The notes below the pieces were generated by a model that was not told where the DNA came from, made no database searches, and saw only the letters and a list, made by a program, of their open reading frames with translations. Positions 8,979-17,591 of a DNA stretch of 64,000 nucleotides are shown piece after piece. A program made the translations under genes and the position numbers. Position 1 is the first letter of the stretch; each line of letters opens with the position of its first letter. Source of the DNA: Clostridium estertheticum (lineage in GTDB: Bacteria; Bacillota; Clostridia; Clostridiales; Clostridiaceae); NCBI RefSeq assembly GCF_011065935.2, contig NZ_JAAMNH020000001.1:3741001-3805000 (forward strand), given 5' to 3'.

Positions 8979-9103
8979 ATTTTCTAAAATCCTTTCTATT
9001 AAATTCTTTTAAAAATATAAGTTAAATTTAATATATATTGTCCCCTAATGACTAAAATTATAAATAATATTTTTGTTACGCAAGTAATATATTTTTCTAA
9101 TAA

Positions 9104-9148
9104 TTAAAACCACAAGCTTTTAATTAAACGGCTTGTGGTTTTTATTTT
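9104..9148. terminator. Terminator of the broken ABC gene
   Basis: AAACCACAAGC ... GCTTGTGGTTT hairpin with T/A tracts on both sides, just past the stop at 9165. Confidence 0.75.
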
Positions 9149-9164
9149 ATAAAAATTTTCTTTA

Positions 9165-9745
9165 TTACAATACAGAACTCACAAGTTTTTTTGTGTACTC
9201 ATGAGAAGGTTCATTTAAAAGCTGTTTCGTATGTCCACTTTCAACTATCTTTCCTTTATACATAACTGCAATTCTGTCACATATATGTTTTACCACCTTA
9301 AGATCATGAGCAATAAATAAATAAGTTAAGTTTAATTCATCTTTTAGGTTGTCAAGCAAATTTAGTATCTGTCCTTGAACAGAAACATCAAGTGCAGATA
9401 CAGGCTCGTCGCAAATAATAAAGCTGGGCCTTATAGAAATAGCTCTAGCAATACCAATTCTTTGTCTTTGCCCTCCACTCAATTGAAATAGGAACTTTAA
9501 CTTATCACTTTCAGACAATTCTACTAGCCTGAGCAACCGAGATACTTCCTTATCCATATCCGAGCTTTTAACAATATGATGCAGTTTTAAAGGTTCCGTC
9601 AATAGTTCTTCTACTGTCATTTTAGGGTCCAATGCCCCTTGACTATGTTGGAATATAATTTGTAGTTCCTTTCTCATACTCCTCATATCATTATCATTTA
9701 TTGCTGTCAGTTCTATATCCTTATAAAATATTTTACCTTCATCCT
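9165..9745 (-). pseudogene. Oligopeptide/dipeptide ABC transporter ATPase, 5'-truncated (OppF/DppF-like)
   Basis: The C-terminal two-thirds of a peptide-importer ATPase is intact: Q-loop region LQIIFQHSQGALDP, signature LSGGQRQRIGIARA, Walker B with SFIICDEPVSALD, and switch histidine in LFIAHDLKVV. The first ATG in frame gives 173 aa. The frame can be read upstream through ELTAINDND and IFYKDI, which belong to the normal protein, as far as 9745; there homology stops and a TAA follows. The Walker A P-loop and everything before it are missing, so no nucleotide could be bound normally. The break falls at the 42-bp repeat copy (9744-9785). No permease, binding protein or partner ATPase is near. 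Dead remnant of an opp/dpp operon. Confidence 0.85.
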
Positions 9746-9785
9746 TTTATTATTTCTATATATACCCCTATTTTTCCTTCTGAAT
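9744..9785. repeat. 42-bp direct repeat, copy 2
   Basis: Identical to 8037-8078. It marks the 5' breakpoint of the truncated ABC ATPase. Confidence 0.85.
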
Positions 9786-9881
9786 TTTAATAAAATCAAT
9801 TTGAAGTTGGTTAATTTATATCTATTTACTACTGAATTTGGATACATTAATTGTAAATCGCCCATTAAAATCATAGAAAAT

Positions 9882-9936
9882 AACCCTTCGGACAGTCTAT
9901 ATTTATTATTGAGACAGTCCAAAGGGTCATTTTGTT
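9882..9936. terminator. Terminator-like hairpin
   Basis: Long imperfect stem (ACCCTTCGGACAGTCT with AGACAGTCCAAAGGGT) followed by T-rich DNA. It lies 3' of the 137-aa gene on the minus strand. Confidence 0.65.
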
Positions 9937-9987
9937 ATTTTTTAGCTATCCACAATTGTTGATTTTCTGATAAGTATTTTTAAATTT

Positions 9988-10401
9988 TTATTTGTATTTC
10001 TCAATATATTCTAAAAGTGCCATGCTAACCAAATCCATGCTTTTATACTCTTTATATGTATCTGCAAAATCTTTAAACTGCCCCAAAACATCTGAATACA
10101 ATCTAATAGTTGTGGTAGCCTTAAATTCTCCGTTAAGAATATCTTCATTAATTTTTAATTCTTGCGTTTGTGGTACATCAATTATAATTTTATAATCTGT
10201 TATTTGCTTTTCTGTTTCAGTTTTATCTGCTACTTTTTTCTGTTCTTTTACAAAGTCATAAGCTGAATCAATAGCTTCCTCTATGCTATCAGAATTAAAG
10301 CTCATGGAAGGAATTTCATCATCTAAAGTTAAACAAAATTTAGAACTTGATTGGATTTTCACCTTATATCCAGCATCTATTAGTTTTTCTAATTTATTCA
10401 T
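9988..10401 (-). CDS. Hypothetical protein with ribbon-helix-helix-like C-terminus
   Basis: 137 aa, acidic, no signal peptide. The N-terminal part (KLIDAGYKVKIQSSSKFCLTL ... SIEEAIDSAYDFVKEQ) looks like a small alpha/beta unit. After a linker, the last ~45 residues (FKATTTIRLYSDVLGQFKDF ... ALLEYIEKYK) have the strand-helix-helix pattern of MetJ/Arc DNA-binding proteins, often seen in antitoxins and plasmid or phage regulators. No toxin-like partner gene overlaps it. Start at an ATG behind AGGTGTG. The function is not recognised. The location inside the repeat-bounded accessory stretch suggests mobile origin. Confidence 0.6.
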   Translation of the reverse strand: MNKLEKLIDAGYKVKIQSSSKFCLTLDDEIPSMSFNSDSIEEAIDSAYDFVKEQKKVADKTETEKQITDYKIIIDVPQTQELKINEDILNGEFKATTTIRLYSDVLGQFKDFADTYKEYKSMDLVSMALLEYIEKYK

Positions 10402-10618
10402 TTCTCACACACCTTTTATTTATATTTTATTTTAAATATTTTTTCGAACCTCTTTTAGGATTATATTCTTCAGTTTGCTACCTAATATTTATAAATTTAA
10501 TATGCCATACTTTAATATATATTATGTTTTATAATCATCTTCTTATGCATAAATTTAATGGTAATGTTTTAGGTATTGTATCAAATTGTTTTATACTATT
10601 TTTATTAATATTTCATGT

Positions 10619-10652
10619 AAAAAAATCACGCTAGGATAAGCGTGATTTTTTT
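10619..10652. terminator. Bidirectional terminator
   Basis: AAAAAATCACGCT/AAGCGTGATTTTTTT with a 5-nt loop; ends the 218-aa gene on the minus strand. Confidence 0.85.
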
Positions 10653-10674
10653 ATTAAATATATAATTTCCTGCA

Positions 10675-11331
10675 TTATTTTTTATCTTTTTTTGACCATA
10701 TTTTTAAACCTATAAGCAATCCAGCCCCAATTGTAGATGCAATTCCTGTATATATTGCTACTTTACCTGGGGTTGTTTTATTTTTGGGTGTTTTAACTGT
10801 CTTGTGATAATCTTCCATCAAATTTTCATACTGTTTCTTGTTGATATTTCCTATACCTATACCCATAACGCTACAATTCATGGCTGCAAAATAATTAATT
10901 TTTTCTGATATGTAACAGTTAAATGTATGTATTTTCTGAGGTGTTGAACTTCCATCATTCCATAATTCAACTCCAAATAATTCTTCATATATAAATTGAT
11001 GTTGAAAAACAACTAAAGAGTAATTACCCCGTTTTGAGTGATATATATTAATATATCCATTTTTTGCAATTAGTTTGTCAATATGTCCTTTGTAGAAAAC
11101 TAAAATGTTCTTAGATGAATTTTCATTCTTGATCTTATCAAATAATTCTCTGCCATCAAATGAATAAAATAATTCAACAGTAGTTATATCATTCTTCACT
11201 AATGCTAGTTTGATTATATCTATATATGAATCAATGTATTGTATATCTTCAGGAAGTTTATTTTTGTAATCATTTATTACCTTTTGAGTTTTTTTATTAA
11301 ATAGACCATTGATAAATTCCATTTTATACAC
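10675..11331 (-). CDS. Hypothetical tail-anchored membrane protein
   Basis: 218 aa, not recognised. The first ~190 residues are soluble-looking and mixed alpha/beta (TTVELFYSFDGRELFDKI, NILVFYKGHIDKLIAK). The last ~28 form one membrane helix with a lysine-rich end (VAIYTGIASTIGAGLLIGLKIW then SKKDKK). With no signal peptide and a C-terminal anchor, the soluble part should face the cytoplasm. An AGAGGTG site precedes the ATG. It is a monocistronic gene with its own terminator, in the accessory region between the PrsW gene and selC. No function is proposed. Confidence 0.65.
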   Translation of the reverse strand: MYKMEFINGLFNKKTQKVINDYKNKLPEDIQYIDSYIDIIKLALVKNDITTVELFYSFDGRELFDKIKNENSSKNILVFYKGHIDKLIAKNGYINIYHSKRGNYSLVVFQHQFIYEELFGVELWNDGSSTPQKIHTFNCYISEKINYFAAMNCSVMGIGIGNINKKQYENLMEDYHKTVKTPKNKTTPGKVAIYTGIASTIGAGLLIGLKIWSKKDKK

Positions 11332-11420
11332 CTCTCTTCTTCCTTGTCAGTTTTGTTAGTCTTATTAGTTTATCATATTTTGCCCTCTTTGAGAATACTT
11401 ACCCTATCATAATTTAATTT

Positions 11421-11540
11421 TCAAATGATTGTGTTGCATACTTTACCTGTAGTAGAAAATGCAACGCCAACACCAATCCGCTTGAATTTATCATTTAATA
11501 TATTGGCTCTATTCCAGGGTGAATTCATCCAATCTGTACT
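11421..11540 (-). pseudogene. CAP/SCP-domain (YkwD-like) protein remnant, C-terminal end
   Basis: Reading the minus strand gives STDWMNSPWNRANILNDKFK and then RIGVGVAFSTTGKVCNTII, stop. That matches the end of secreted CAP-domain proteins, whose usual form is WMNSPGHRANIL...IGVG. An in-frame TAG stands immediately before it (about 11541-11543) and no longer frame exists, so only ~38 residues remain. The remaining sequence of 11332-11636 shows no other coding signal. Confidence 0.7.
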
Positions 11541-11636
11541 CTACTATATGCTGAAAACAAATCCCATTTTTTATTAAAATCCATATTCCAAAACTTAATA
11601 AATATATTCTATGTATGTAGTGAACTCCCTTTTTTT

Positions 11637-11837
11637 CTAAAATGTTTTTGCATAAATGTAGTCCATCATGTTTTTATAATCATCAGCATTATATTCATCT
11701 TCACTAAATTCTTCACTAAGACACATTTCTAACTGCTCCCCTGTGGCTCCCATACCCATTTTTTTATCTACCCACATTTCAAAACGTTCCTTAATATCTC
11801 CCTCAAATTGGTTCCTGAAACTTGTATTATTTAGCAT
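11637..11837 (-). CDS. Small hypothetical protein (66 aa)
   Basis: Starts MLNNTSFRNQFEGDIKERFE and is rich in acidic and aromatic residues (SEEFSEDEYNADDYKNMMDYIY). A good AGGAGGGAT site lies just before the ATG, which supports real translation. Predicted soluble and helical, no cysteine pair, no membrane segment. Family not recognised; it sits alone between the CAP remnant and selC. The ~140 bp upstream hold short decayed reading frames only. Confidence 0.5.
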   Translation of the reverse strand: MLNNTSFRNQFEGDIKERFEMWVDKKMGMGATGEQLEMCLSEEFSEDEYNADDYKNMMDYIYAKTF

Positions 11838-11980
11838 TAAATATCCCTCCTAAATAGATTTTTTAGTAAACCTTATACTAATATCATCCCCATTTTTAGG
11901 TGTTTTAATGCTTGTACGATTTCAGTTAGATTTAATTAATTTGCTCTAACCCCTTGTTTGTCAATCCGTTGTCAAAGCCA

Positions 11981-12049
11981 AAATAAAAAGCGGCCCAGAT
12001 AACATAAAAATTATGTATCTAGGCCGCAATATGTCGATTTAATTGGCGG
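11981..12049. repeat. ~66-bp direct repeat, copy 2, overlapping the 3' end of tRNA-Sec
   Basis: Counterpart of 8082-8147. It includes the palindrome that would end tRNA-Sec transcription and the last bases of the tRNA itself. Confidence 0.75.
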
Positions 12050-12140
12050 GAATATGTGTGAATCGAACACACCCATCGTGGTATTAGCACGACAACACAG
12101 TTTTGAAGACTGGCAGGCACACCAGCACCTATCTACTCCC
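12044..12140 (-). tRNA. selC: tRNA-Sec (anticodon UCA)
   Basis: Selenocysteine tRNA, 97 nt including an encoded CCA. The acceptor stem pairs GGGAGUA with UAUUCCC, discriminator G, then CCA. The anticodon loop is CUUCAAA with UCA. The D arm and long variable arm are larger than in ordinary tRNAs, as expected for SelB binding, and the T loop is GUUCGAUUC. It lies 90 bp downstream of selB in the same orientation, completing the selD-selA-selB-selC set. Confidence 0.95.
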
Positions 12141-12230
12141 AAGGACAGTGCTAATTATAGCATAATATTTCTTTATATTCAATAGTAATATGCATAATTC
12201 TGTCGAATTCTTTAATATTTAGTTCCTGTT

Positions 12231-14147
12231 CTAAATGTCTTTATACAATACCCTATCATTCTCTACCCTTTTAGTTAATTTAATTCCATCAAAATGCTCT
12301 AAAAGTGCTACTGCAAATTTTCTACTTGTGTCAAATACTCCTCTAGCTGAAGATGCTGCTATGCTGCCATTTTCTTTTATGTAATTGTAAACTATTGTTT
12401 TTGAGTTTTCATAATTTTCTTTTGTAAAAATACAATCCTCGGCTATTTTTATTAATTCTTCATTATCCATAAGTGAATCAAAAACCATTTTAAAGGCCTT
12501 TTTATCCTTTTCATTTATAGCTAAGTCAGTATATTTAGGTGTATTATATCTACCTTTATCATAAGCAGAAATAATGTTCTCTTTTAATTTTTCTTGCTCC
12601 ACTGTATATTGTATCCTAAAATCGTATAAACATACAGATTTTTCATATACTTTTATGGAATTTCTATCTTCCATAAGAATTAACATTTCATCATAGATTT
12701 TTTGCTTAGTATTTTTGCCAAAAATCTTATTTTTGATCTCCTCTTTTGGCATACCTACCTTAAGTGGATTTTCATTATGATATGCCATTAAGATATTCTC
12801 TATTTCCTCAATCCTTTGCTTTAGAAAATTCTTATGTATGTATATTGCCTTATCTAAGGCCGTTAGTTTAATTATTATATTGTCCTCTACCAGTGTTTGT
12901 AATTTATTTTCTATGCTTTCTTCGTTTTTACCTAGTGCTTTTAAAATCACTGTAGTATCTGGGTAGTCCCCACTTAATTTTTTAACAGTATTCTCTAAAA
13001 TATTTTCAGTCTTTCCACTTTCTTTAACTTTAAGTTCTTCTATATACTTTTCATTAAATCTTTTAGCCTTTTGCGCAACAGGTTCAATGACAATTCCACC
13101 GGCTATAGTATGCATAGGTGAATAGCTTCTAAGTACATATCTATCATTTCTTTGAGCATTTATGGATTTTTCCAGTCTTAATTGGACATAAGCACTTTCA
13201 CCTGGCGCTATTTCTTCTTTATCTAATATAACAACCCTACAGAGGATTTCATCTGTTCCATGATATAATCTAACTCTCTGCCTATTAACTAGTGGTTTTT
13301 CTGCACTTTTTAGATAGTAAAGCGCACAATCTATTGAAAAAGAGGGTTCCATTATATTTAATTTAGAAACTACATCGCCTCTGCTTATTTCACTTAGTTT
13401 TATATTGGCTAGGTTTATAGCACATCTTTGCCCTGCTTCTCCAAACTCTTCAGGTTTATCATGAATTTGAATGCCGCGAACCTTTGTAACTACTTTTGAA
13501 GGATATACTTCTACAGTATCTCCCACCTTTATTCTTCCACTTATTATTGTTCCAGTTACCACCGTACCAAAACCACTTACAGAAAACACTCTATCCACAG
13601 GTAATCTAAAATGACCCTCTGTATCTTTAGCATCAACTTCTTCAGTGATTTTATCAATATCTTCTACAAGCTGCGCAAATCCCATTTTTGTTTTTGATGA
13701 TACTGCATGAATAGGTGCATTCTCTAAAAATGTATCTTTAAATTCATCCCTCAAATCACCTTTAATCATTTCAATCCATTCAGCGTCCACGAGATCTGCT
13801 TTTGTAAGTACTATAATTCCTCTTTTAACATTTAGCAATTGCAATATTTCAAAATGCTCTCTAGTTTGAGGCATAATACCTTCATCCGCAGCTATTACGA
13901 GTAGTACCACATCTATGCTACTTATTCCTGCTAGCATGTTTTTAATAAATTTTTCATGCCCTGGAACGTCAATAATTCCAGCTCTTCTACCAGAGGGTAA
14001 ATCGAAATAAGTGAATCCTAAATTTATAGAAATACCTCTGTCCTTTTCCTCTTTTAAAGTATCCGTCTCTCTACCGGTTAAGGCTTTAATTAAGGTAGTC
14101 TTCCCATGATCTATATGACCTGCCGTTCCTATAATAATATGCTTCAT
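12231..14147 (-). CDS. selB: Selenocysteine-specific elongation factor SelB
   Basis: Translation GTPase that carries Sec-tRNA to the ribosome at UGA codons followed by a SECIS hairpin. 638 aa. The G domain is at the N-terminus: P-loop GTAGHIDHGKTT (7-18), G3 DVPGHEKF (60-67), G4 TKAD (115-118). EF-Tu-like beta domains follow. The C-terminal ~250 residues form the winged-helix repeats that bind the SECIS element (for example YTDLAINEKDKKAFKMVFDS). The ATG lies 43 bp after selA. Functional need is confirmed within the window by the UGA in selD. Confidence 0.95.
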   Translation of the reverse strand: MKHIIIGTAGHIDHGKTTLIKALTGRETDTLKEEKDRGISINLGFTYFDLPSGRRAGIIDVPGHEKFIKNMLAGISSIDVVLLVIAADEGIMPQTREHFEILQLLNVKRGIIVLTKADLVDAEWIEMIKGDLRDEFKDTFLENAPIHAVSSKTKMGFAQLVEDIDKITEEVDAKDTEGHFRLPVDRVFSVSGFGTVVTGTIISGRIKVGDTVEVYPSKVVTKVRGIQIHDKPEEFGEAGQRCAINLANIKLSEISRGDVVSKLNIMEPSFSIDCALYYLKSAEKPLVNRQRVRLYHGTDEILCRVVILDKEEIAPGESAYVQLRLEKSINAQRNDRYVLRSYSPMHTIAGGIVIEPVAQKAKRFNEKYIEELKVKESGKTENILENTVKKLSGDYPDTTVILKALGKNEESIENKLQTLVEDNIIIKLTALDKAIYIHKNFLKQRIEEIENILMAYHNENPLKVGMPKEEIKNKIFGKNTKQKIYDEMLILMEDRNSIKVYEKSVCLYDFRIQYTVEQEKLKENIISAYDKGRYNTPKYTDLAINEKDKKAFKMVFDSLMDNEELIKIAEDCIFTKENYENSKTIVYNYIKENGSIAASSARGVFDTSRKFAVALLEHFDGIKLTKRVENDRVLYKDI

Positions 14148-14190
14148 ACAAGCAACATCCTTTCCATAAAAATATGGACATGTAAGCTAA

Positions 14191-15579
14191 TTATACATTT
14201 TTCATGTTTTTAAAAGCCTCTACAATAAGTCCATAATCCTTTTCAAATAGTGTCCTAAGATCCATTATAACTTCATTATTATTAATTCTTACAATTATAG
14301 CTACTTCATTCATTCTTAAAGCCTCTTCTATTTGCTGCGCGCCGTAGCTTTCACTTTTTATTTTTATTACATAAGTTTCTATTTTTTCTGTGGGCATGGA
14401 TCCCCCACCAACCATTGAGTAGTCATTATCTATTGTGAAAGTAAATTTATCAGTTTTATTTTGAAGTATTCTTTTTAGTTTTTTAGCTCTTTTCTTGAGT
14501 TCTTCCTTGCCACATAAAAGCATGTTTAAAGTCGGTATGTTTTTAATAGCCCCTGTTTCTTCTAAGTAATGCGTTAGCGTACCTTCTAAAGCTGCCAACG
14601 TCATTTTATCTATTCTTAGTGCCCTAGTTAATTGATTTTTTTTCATTCTATCAATATACTTCATCTTTCCTACTATAATTCCAGCTTGAGGACCACCTAG
14701 CATCTTGTCTCCACTAAAGGTTACTACATCTATACCCTTTTTTATGCTTTCCTGAACAGTTGGCTCATAGACAAACCCATATTTTGAATAGTCAATTAGC
14801 ACTCCACTTCCTATGTCTTCAACTACTGGTATATCTTTTTCATTTCCTAGTTTTACTAAGTCTTCTATTGATACTTCTTCTGTAAAACCCATAATCTTAA
14901 AATTGGAGGTATGGACTTTTAATAGTACTCCTGTGTTTTCAGTAATATTATCTTTATAATCGTATAAATGAGTTCTATTAGTTGTACCTACTTCTACTAG
15001 TTTAGCTCCACTAAATTTCATGACCTCAGGAACCCTAAAAGAGCCTCCAATTTCAACTAATTGCCCTCTAGATACTATTGCTTCCTTTTCCCTACACAAT
15101 GTATCTAGGGCAAGCATTACTGCTGCTGCATTGTTATTTACCACCATAGCAGCCTCTGCACCAGTTATCTTTATAAGAATATCTTCTATATGTGAATATC
15201 TTGACCCTCGACTACCTTTTTCAATATCATATTCAAGGTTGTTATAATTTTCGGCAACATTAACTACTCGGTCTATTGCATCCTTTGATAAAAGGGACCT
15301 GCCTAAATTTGTATGGACTACAGTTCCCGTAGCATTTATAACTTTTCTCAGTTTTGGACTATTCTTTTTATTTAATAGTTTAATAGAATGTCTTATTACT
15401 TCTTCTTTGGTTAAGGATTGTATTTCACCATCTAGAATTGCTTTTCTATAAACTTCTATAGTTTCTCTTAAAGAAGCTAATACAAGAACTCTTATATTGC
15501 TTTCCAACTGTTCTTTTATTGCTCCTTCTTGAAGTAGTTCATCTACCTTGGGTAAACTTCTTAATAATTCTCTATTCAT
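14191..15579 (-). CDS. selA: L-seryl-tRNA(Sec) selenium transferase SelA
   Basis: PLP enzyme that turns Ser-tRNA(Sec) into Sec-tRNA(Sec) using selenophosphate from SelD. 462 aa from the preferred ATG at 15579, which has GGGGTG at proper spacing; an in-frame ATG 18 bp upstream has no ribosome site. Key parts are the N-terminal domain, NATGTVVHTNLGRS (82-95), and the PLP lysine in SGDKMLGGPQAG (Lys292). The C-terminal domain includes the GGGSMPTEKIETYV segment. It is placed between selD (71 bp) and selB (43 bp) as one operon. Confidence 0.95.
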   Translation of the reverse strand: MNRELLRSLPKVDELLQEGAIKEQLESNIRVLVLASLRETIEVYRKAILDGEIQSLTKEEVIRHSIKLLNKKNSPKLRKVINATGTVVHTNLGRSLLSKDAIDRVVNVAENYNNLEYDIEKGSRGSRYSHIEDILIKITGAEAAMVVNNNAAAVMLALDTLCREKEAIVSRGQLVEIGGSFRVPEVMKFSGAKLVEVGTTNRTHLYDYKDNITENTGVLLKVHTSNFKIMGFTEEVSIEDLVKLGNEKDIPVVEDIGSGVLIDYSKYGFVYEPTVQESIKKGIDVVTFSGDKMLGGPQAGIIVGKMKYIDRMKKNQLTRALRIDKMTLAALEGTLTHYLEETGAIKNIPTLNMLLCGKEELKKRAKKLKRILQNKTDKFTFTIDNDYSMVGGGSMPTEKIETYVIKIKSESYGAQQIEEALRMNEVAIIVRINNNEVIMDLRTLFEKDYGLIVEAFKNMKNV

Positions 15580-15650
15580 TATATTTTCACCCCGCATTTA
15601 TTTTGTTAATTAAATTAGTGCCTGCAGCGCTTTAGTATGGAGGATTTTTA

Positions 15651-16679
15651 TTACTCCACAATTATATATTTATCTTGCAAAGGGATTACCTCTCCAATAA
15701 TTTGTGATTGTAATTCTAATTCATTTAACCTACTCATGAGTTTTGTCGCCTCGTCACTTGTACAGGACACTAAAAGTCCACCTGAAGTTTGAGGATCAAA
15801 TAATATGTCCTCTAACCATTCTGGTATGTTTCTAAGTTCATATTTACCTTCTAAGTATGCTTTATTGTTATAGTTGCCTGCAGGAACTAGTCCTATCTTT
15901 GCATACTCTTTAGCTTCTTTTATGTATGGTATATTTTCTTTGAATAATTTTAAACTTACATCTGATCCCTTAGCCATTTCATAGCAATGCCCCATAACAC
16001 CAAAGCCTGTTATATCTGTACAAGCACTTATCTCATGCTGCATAATGATTTCTCCAGCATATTTATTTAAAGTACTCATAACCAAAACAGCCCTGTCATA
16101 AGCCTCTTTTGAAGCCATTTCAGCTTTTATTGCGGTACTAATTATACCAGTACCCAATGGTTTCGTTAAAATTAACACATCCGAAACATTACAGCCATAA
16201 TTTTTAAGCACCTTATCTGGATGTACTATTCCCATAACAGATAGACCATATTTAGGTTCATCATCCTGTACTGAATGACCCCCTATTACTATTGCTCCAG
16301 CTTCTATTACTTTATCTGCTCCACCTTTTAAAATTTGTCCAAGTATCTCTATATCTAAACAATTAGGAAAACATACTATATTTAAAGCTAATGTTGGTTT
16401 ACCTCCCATAGCATATACGTCACTTAATGAATTAGCTGCTGCTATTTGACCAAATGTATAAGGGTCGTCTACCACAGGTGTAAAAAAGTCTAATGTTTGA
16501 ATTACTGCAATTTCATCGCTTAATTTATACACCGCTGCATCATCTGAGGTTTCAATTCCAACAATTAAATTTTCATTTTCCATTTTAGGTAATTTACCTA
16601 GTATCTCCGCTAAGGCCTCCGGCCCTATTTTTGCTGCTCAGCCAGAGGTTTTTGAAAGTTCAGTAAGTCTTTTTACCAT
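15651..16679 (-). CDS. selD: Selenide, water dikinase SelD, itself a selenoprotein (in-frame UGA)
   Basis: Makes selenophosphate from selenide and ATP. A plain reading gives a protein starting at MENENLIVGIETSDD, lacking the catalytic N-terminus. Reading through the TGA at 16638-16640 as selenocysteine gives MVKRLTELSKTSG-Sec-AAKIGPEAL running straight into that frame. This is the canonical SelD N-terminus, with Sec at residue 14 where other SelDs have Sec or Cys. The ATG at 16677-16679 has an AGGGGG site upstream, while the internal start has none. Total is 342 aa, the family's usual length. Other marks are ETSDDAAVY, IVIGGHSVQDDEP and GFGVMGH. First gene of the sel operon. Confidence 0.93.
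16612..16640 (-). promoter_or_regulatory. UGA selenocysteine codon and bacterial SECIS hairpin of selD
   Basis: Eleven bases after the UGA (16638-16640) the mRNA can form a 6-bp stem AGGGCC/GGCCUU with a GGA apical loop (16612-16626). Position right after the codon and a G-containing small loop are what bacterial SelB-dependent SECIS elements show. Confidence 0.75.
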
Positions 16680-16761
16680 GTTAAAACCCCCTTGTAATTC
16701 TCTATCATAGATAACAATTATTAATTGTTACTAAATCTTCAAGATAATTTTATACCATTAC

Positions 16762-17454
16762 TCACTTTATGTCCACCTTATCTATAAATTTGCTTAAGGT
16801 CTTTTCTCCAATACCATCTACTTTTGTTAGCTCTTCTACAGACTTAAACCCTCCGTTTTCTTCCCTATATTTTATTATCCCATCTGCTTTAACGTCTCCT
16901 ATACCTGTAAGCGTCATTAATTCTTCTTTATTTGCAGTGTTTATGTTTACAATAGCATTGTTTTTAGGAGAACTTGAAACTATAGGCTTACTAGTATTAT
17001 TGGGGGGAATTTGTGTTTTAACTACCTCGCCCTTTTTATGAATCTCAACACAATCCTCATCATTTAACTTTATAGAAAGATTAGTGACTCCTAGATCTGC
17101 TTCTGGAGTAGGACCACCCGCTAGTTTTATAAGATCAATTACTCTACTTTCCTTTTTTATTTCATATACCCCTGGATTATTTACAGCGCCCTTTATATCT
17201 ACTTTTATATTAATATCTTCTACTACATTTGATGAAACAGCTGTATTTGATTTTATAGCTATATTTGATTTAGTGGCAGCAACTCCCTTTGCATCTTTAT
17301 TTTCAGAAGTTTTGTCAGTTTCTACAAATATATCTTTATAGTCTGTAGCATTAACGCTTTCTTTTGGACCTGACATTTTGTATCCAGCAATTATAAATAC
17401 AATGCTTATGCATAGAATAACTATAGAACCAATTATTTTTTCTTTATTTTTCAT
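16762..17454 (-). CDS. comEA: ComEA-like DNA-binding competence protein
   Basis: 230 aa. One membrane segment near residues 8-25 (IGSIVILCISIVFIIAGY) anchors it. A low-complexity linker follows, then an SLBB-type domain (DIKGAVNNPGVYEIKKESRV, ~90-145), and then tandem helix-hairpin-helix motifs at the C-terminus (VNINTANKEELMTLTGIGDV and VDGIGEKTLSKFIDKV). This is the ComEA order: an extracellular receptor that pulls double-stranded DNA through the wall in transformable bacteria. No comEB or comEC gene follows here, so it is isolated from the usual operon. It is divergent from dacF. Confidence 0.85.
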   Translation of the reverse strand: MKNKEKIIGSIVILCISIVFIIAGYKMSGPKESVNATDYKDIFVETDKTSENKDAKGVAATKSNIAIKSNTAVSSNVVEDINIKVDIKGAVNNPGVYEIKKESRVIDLIKLAGGPTPEADLGVTNLSIKLNDEDCVEIHKKGEVVKTQIPPNNTSKPIVSSSPKNNAIVNINTANKEELMTLTGIGDVKADGIIKYREENGGFKSVEELTKVDGIGEKTLSKFIDKVDIK

Positions 17455-17591
17455 AATTCCTCCTCTTTATTCTCTGTTACCATGGAACAATTTACCTTAC
17501 ATATAAAATTATTGACAATTTTTCGTAAATACTGTCGCTAACAAAGATTTATTTTGATATAATGTAAGTATTGAAAACTGGGAGGTAATCT

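Noticed and set aside
9713..9922. 69-aa minus-strand ORF
   Set aside because: It crosses the ABC breakpoint and the 42-bp repeat in another frame; composition is not protein-like and there is no ribosome site.
10347..10634. 95-aa plus-strand hydrophobic ORF
   Set aside because: It overlaps the 5' end of a better-supported gene on the other strand and runs into a terminator; a product of AT-rich DNA.
11838..11980. Two short minus-strand frames that resemble C-terminal ends of proteins
   Set aside because: They are under 25 codons, without starts, and match nothing that I can name.
16583..16679. Frame stop at 16638-16640 as evidence that selD is truncated
   Set aside because: The stop is a UGA at the exact Sec position of SelD with a SECIS hairpin and a full decoding system nearby.
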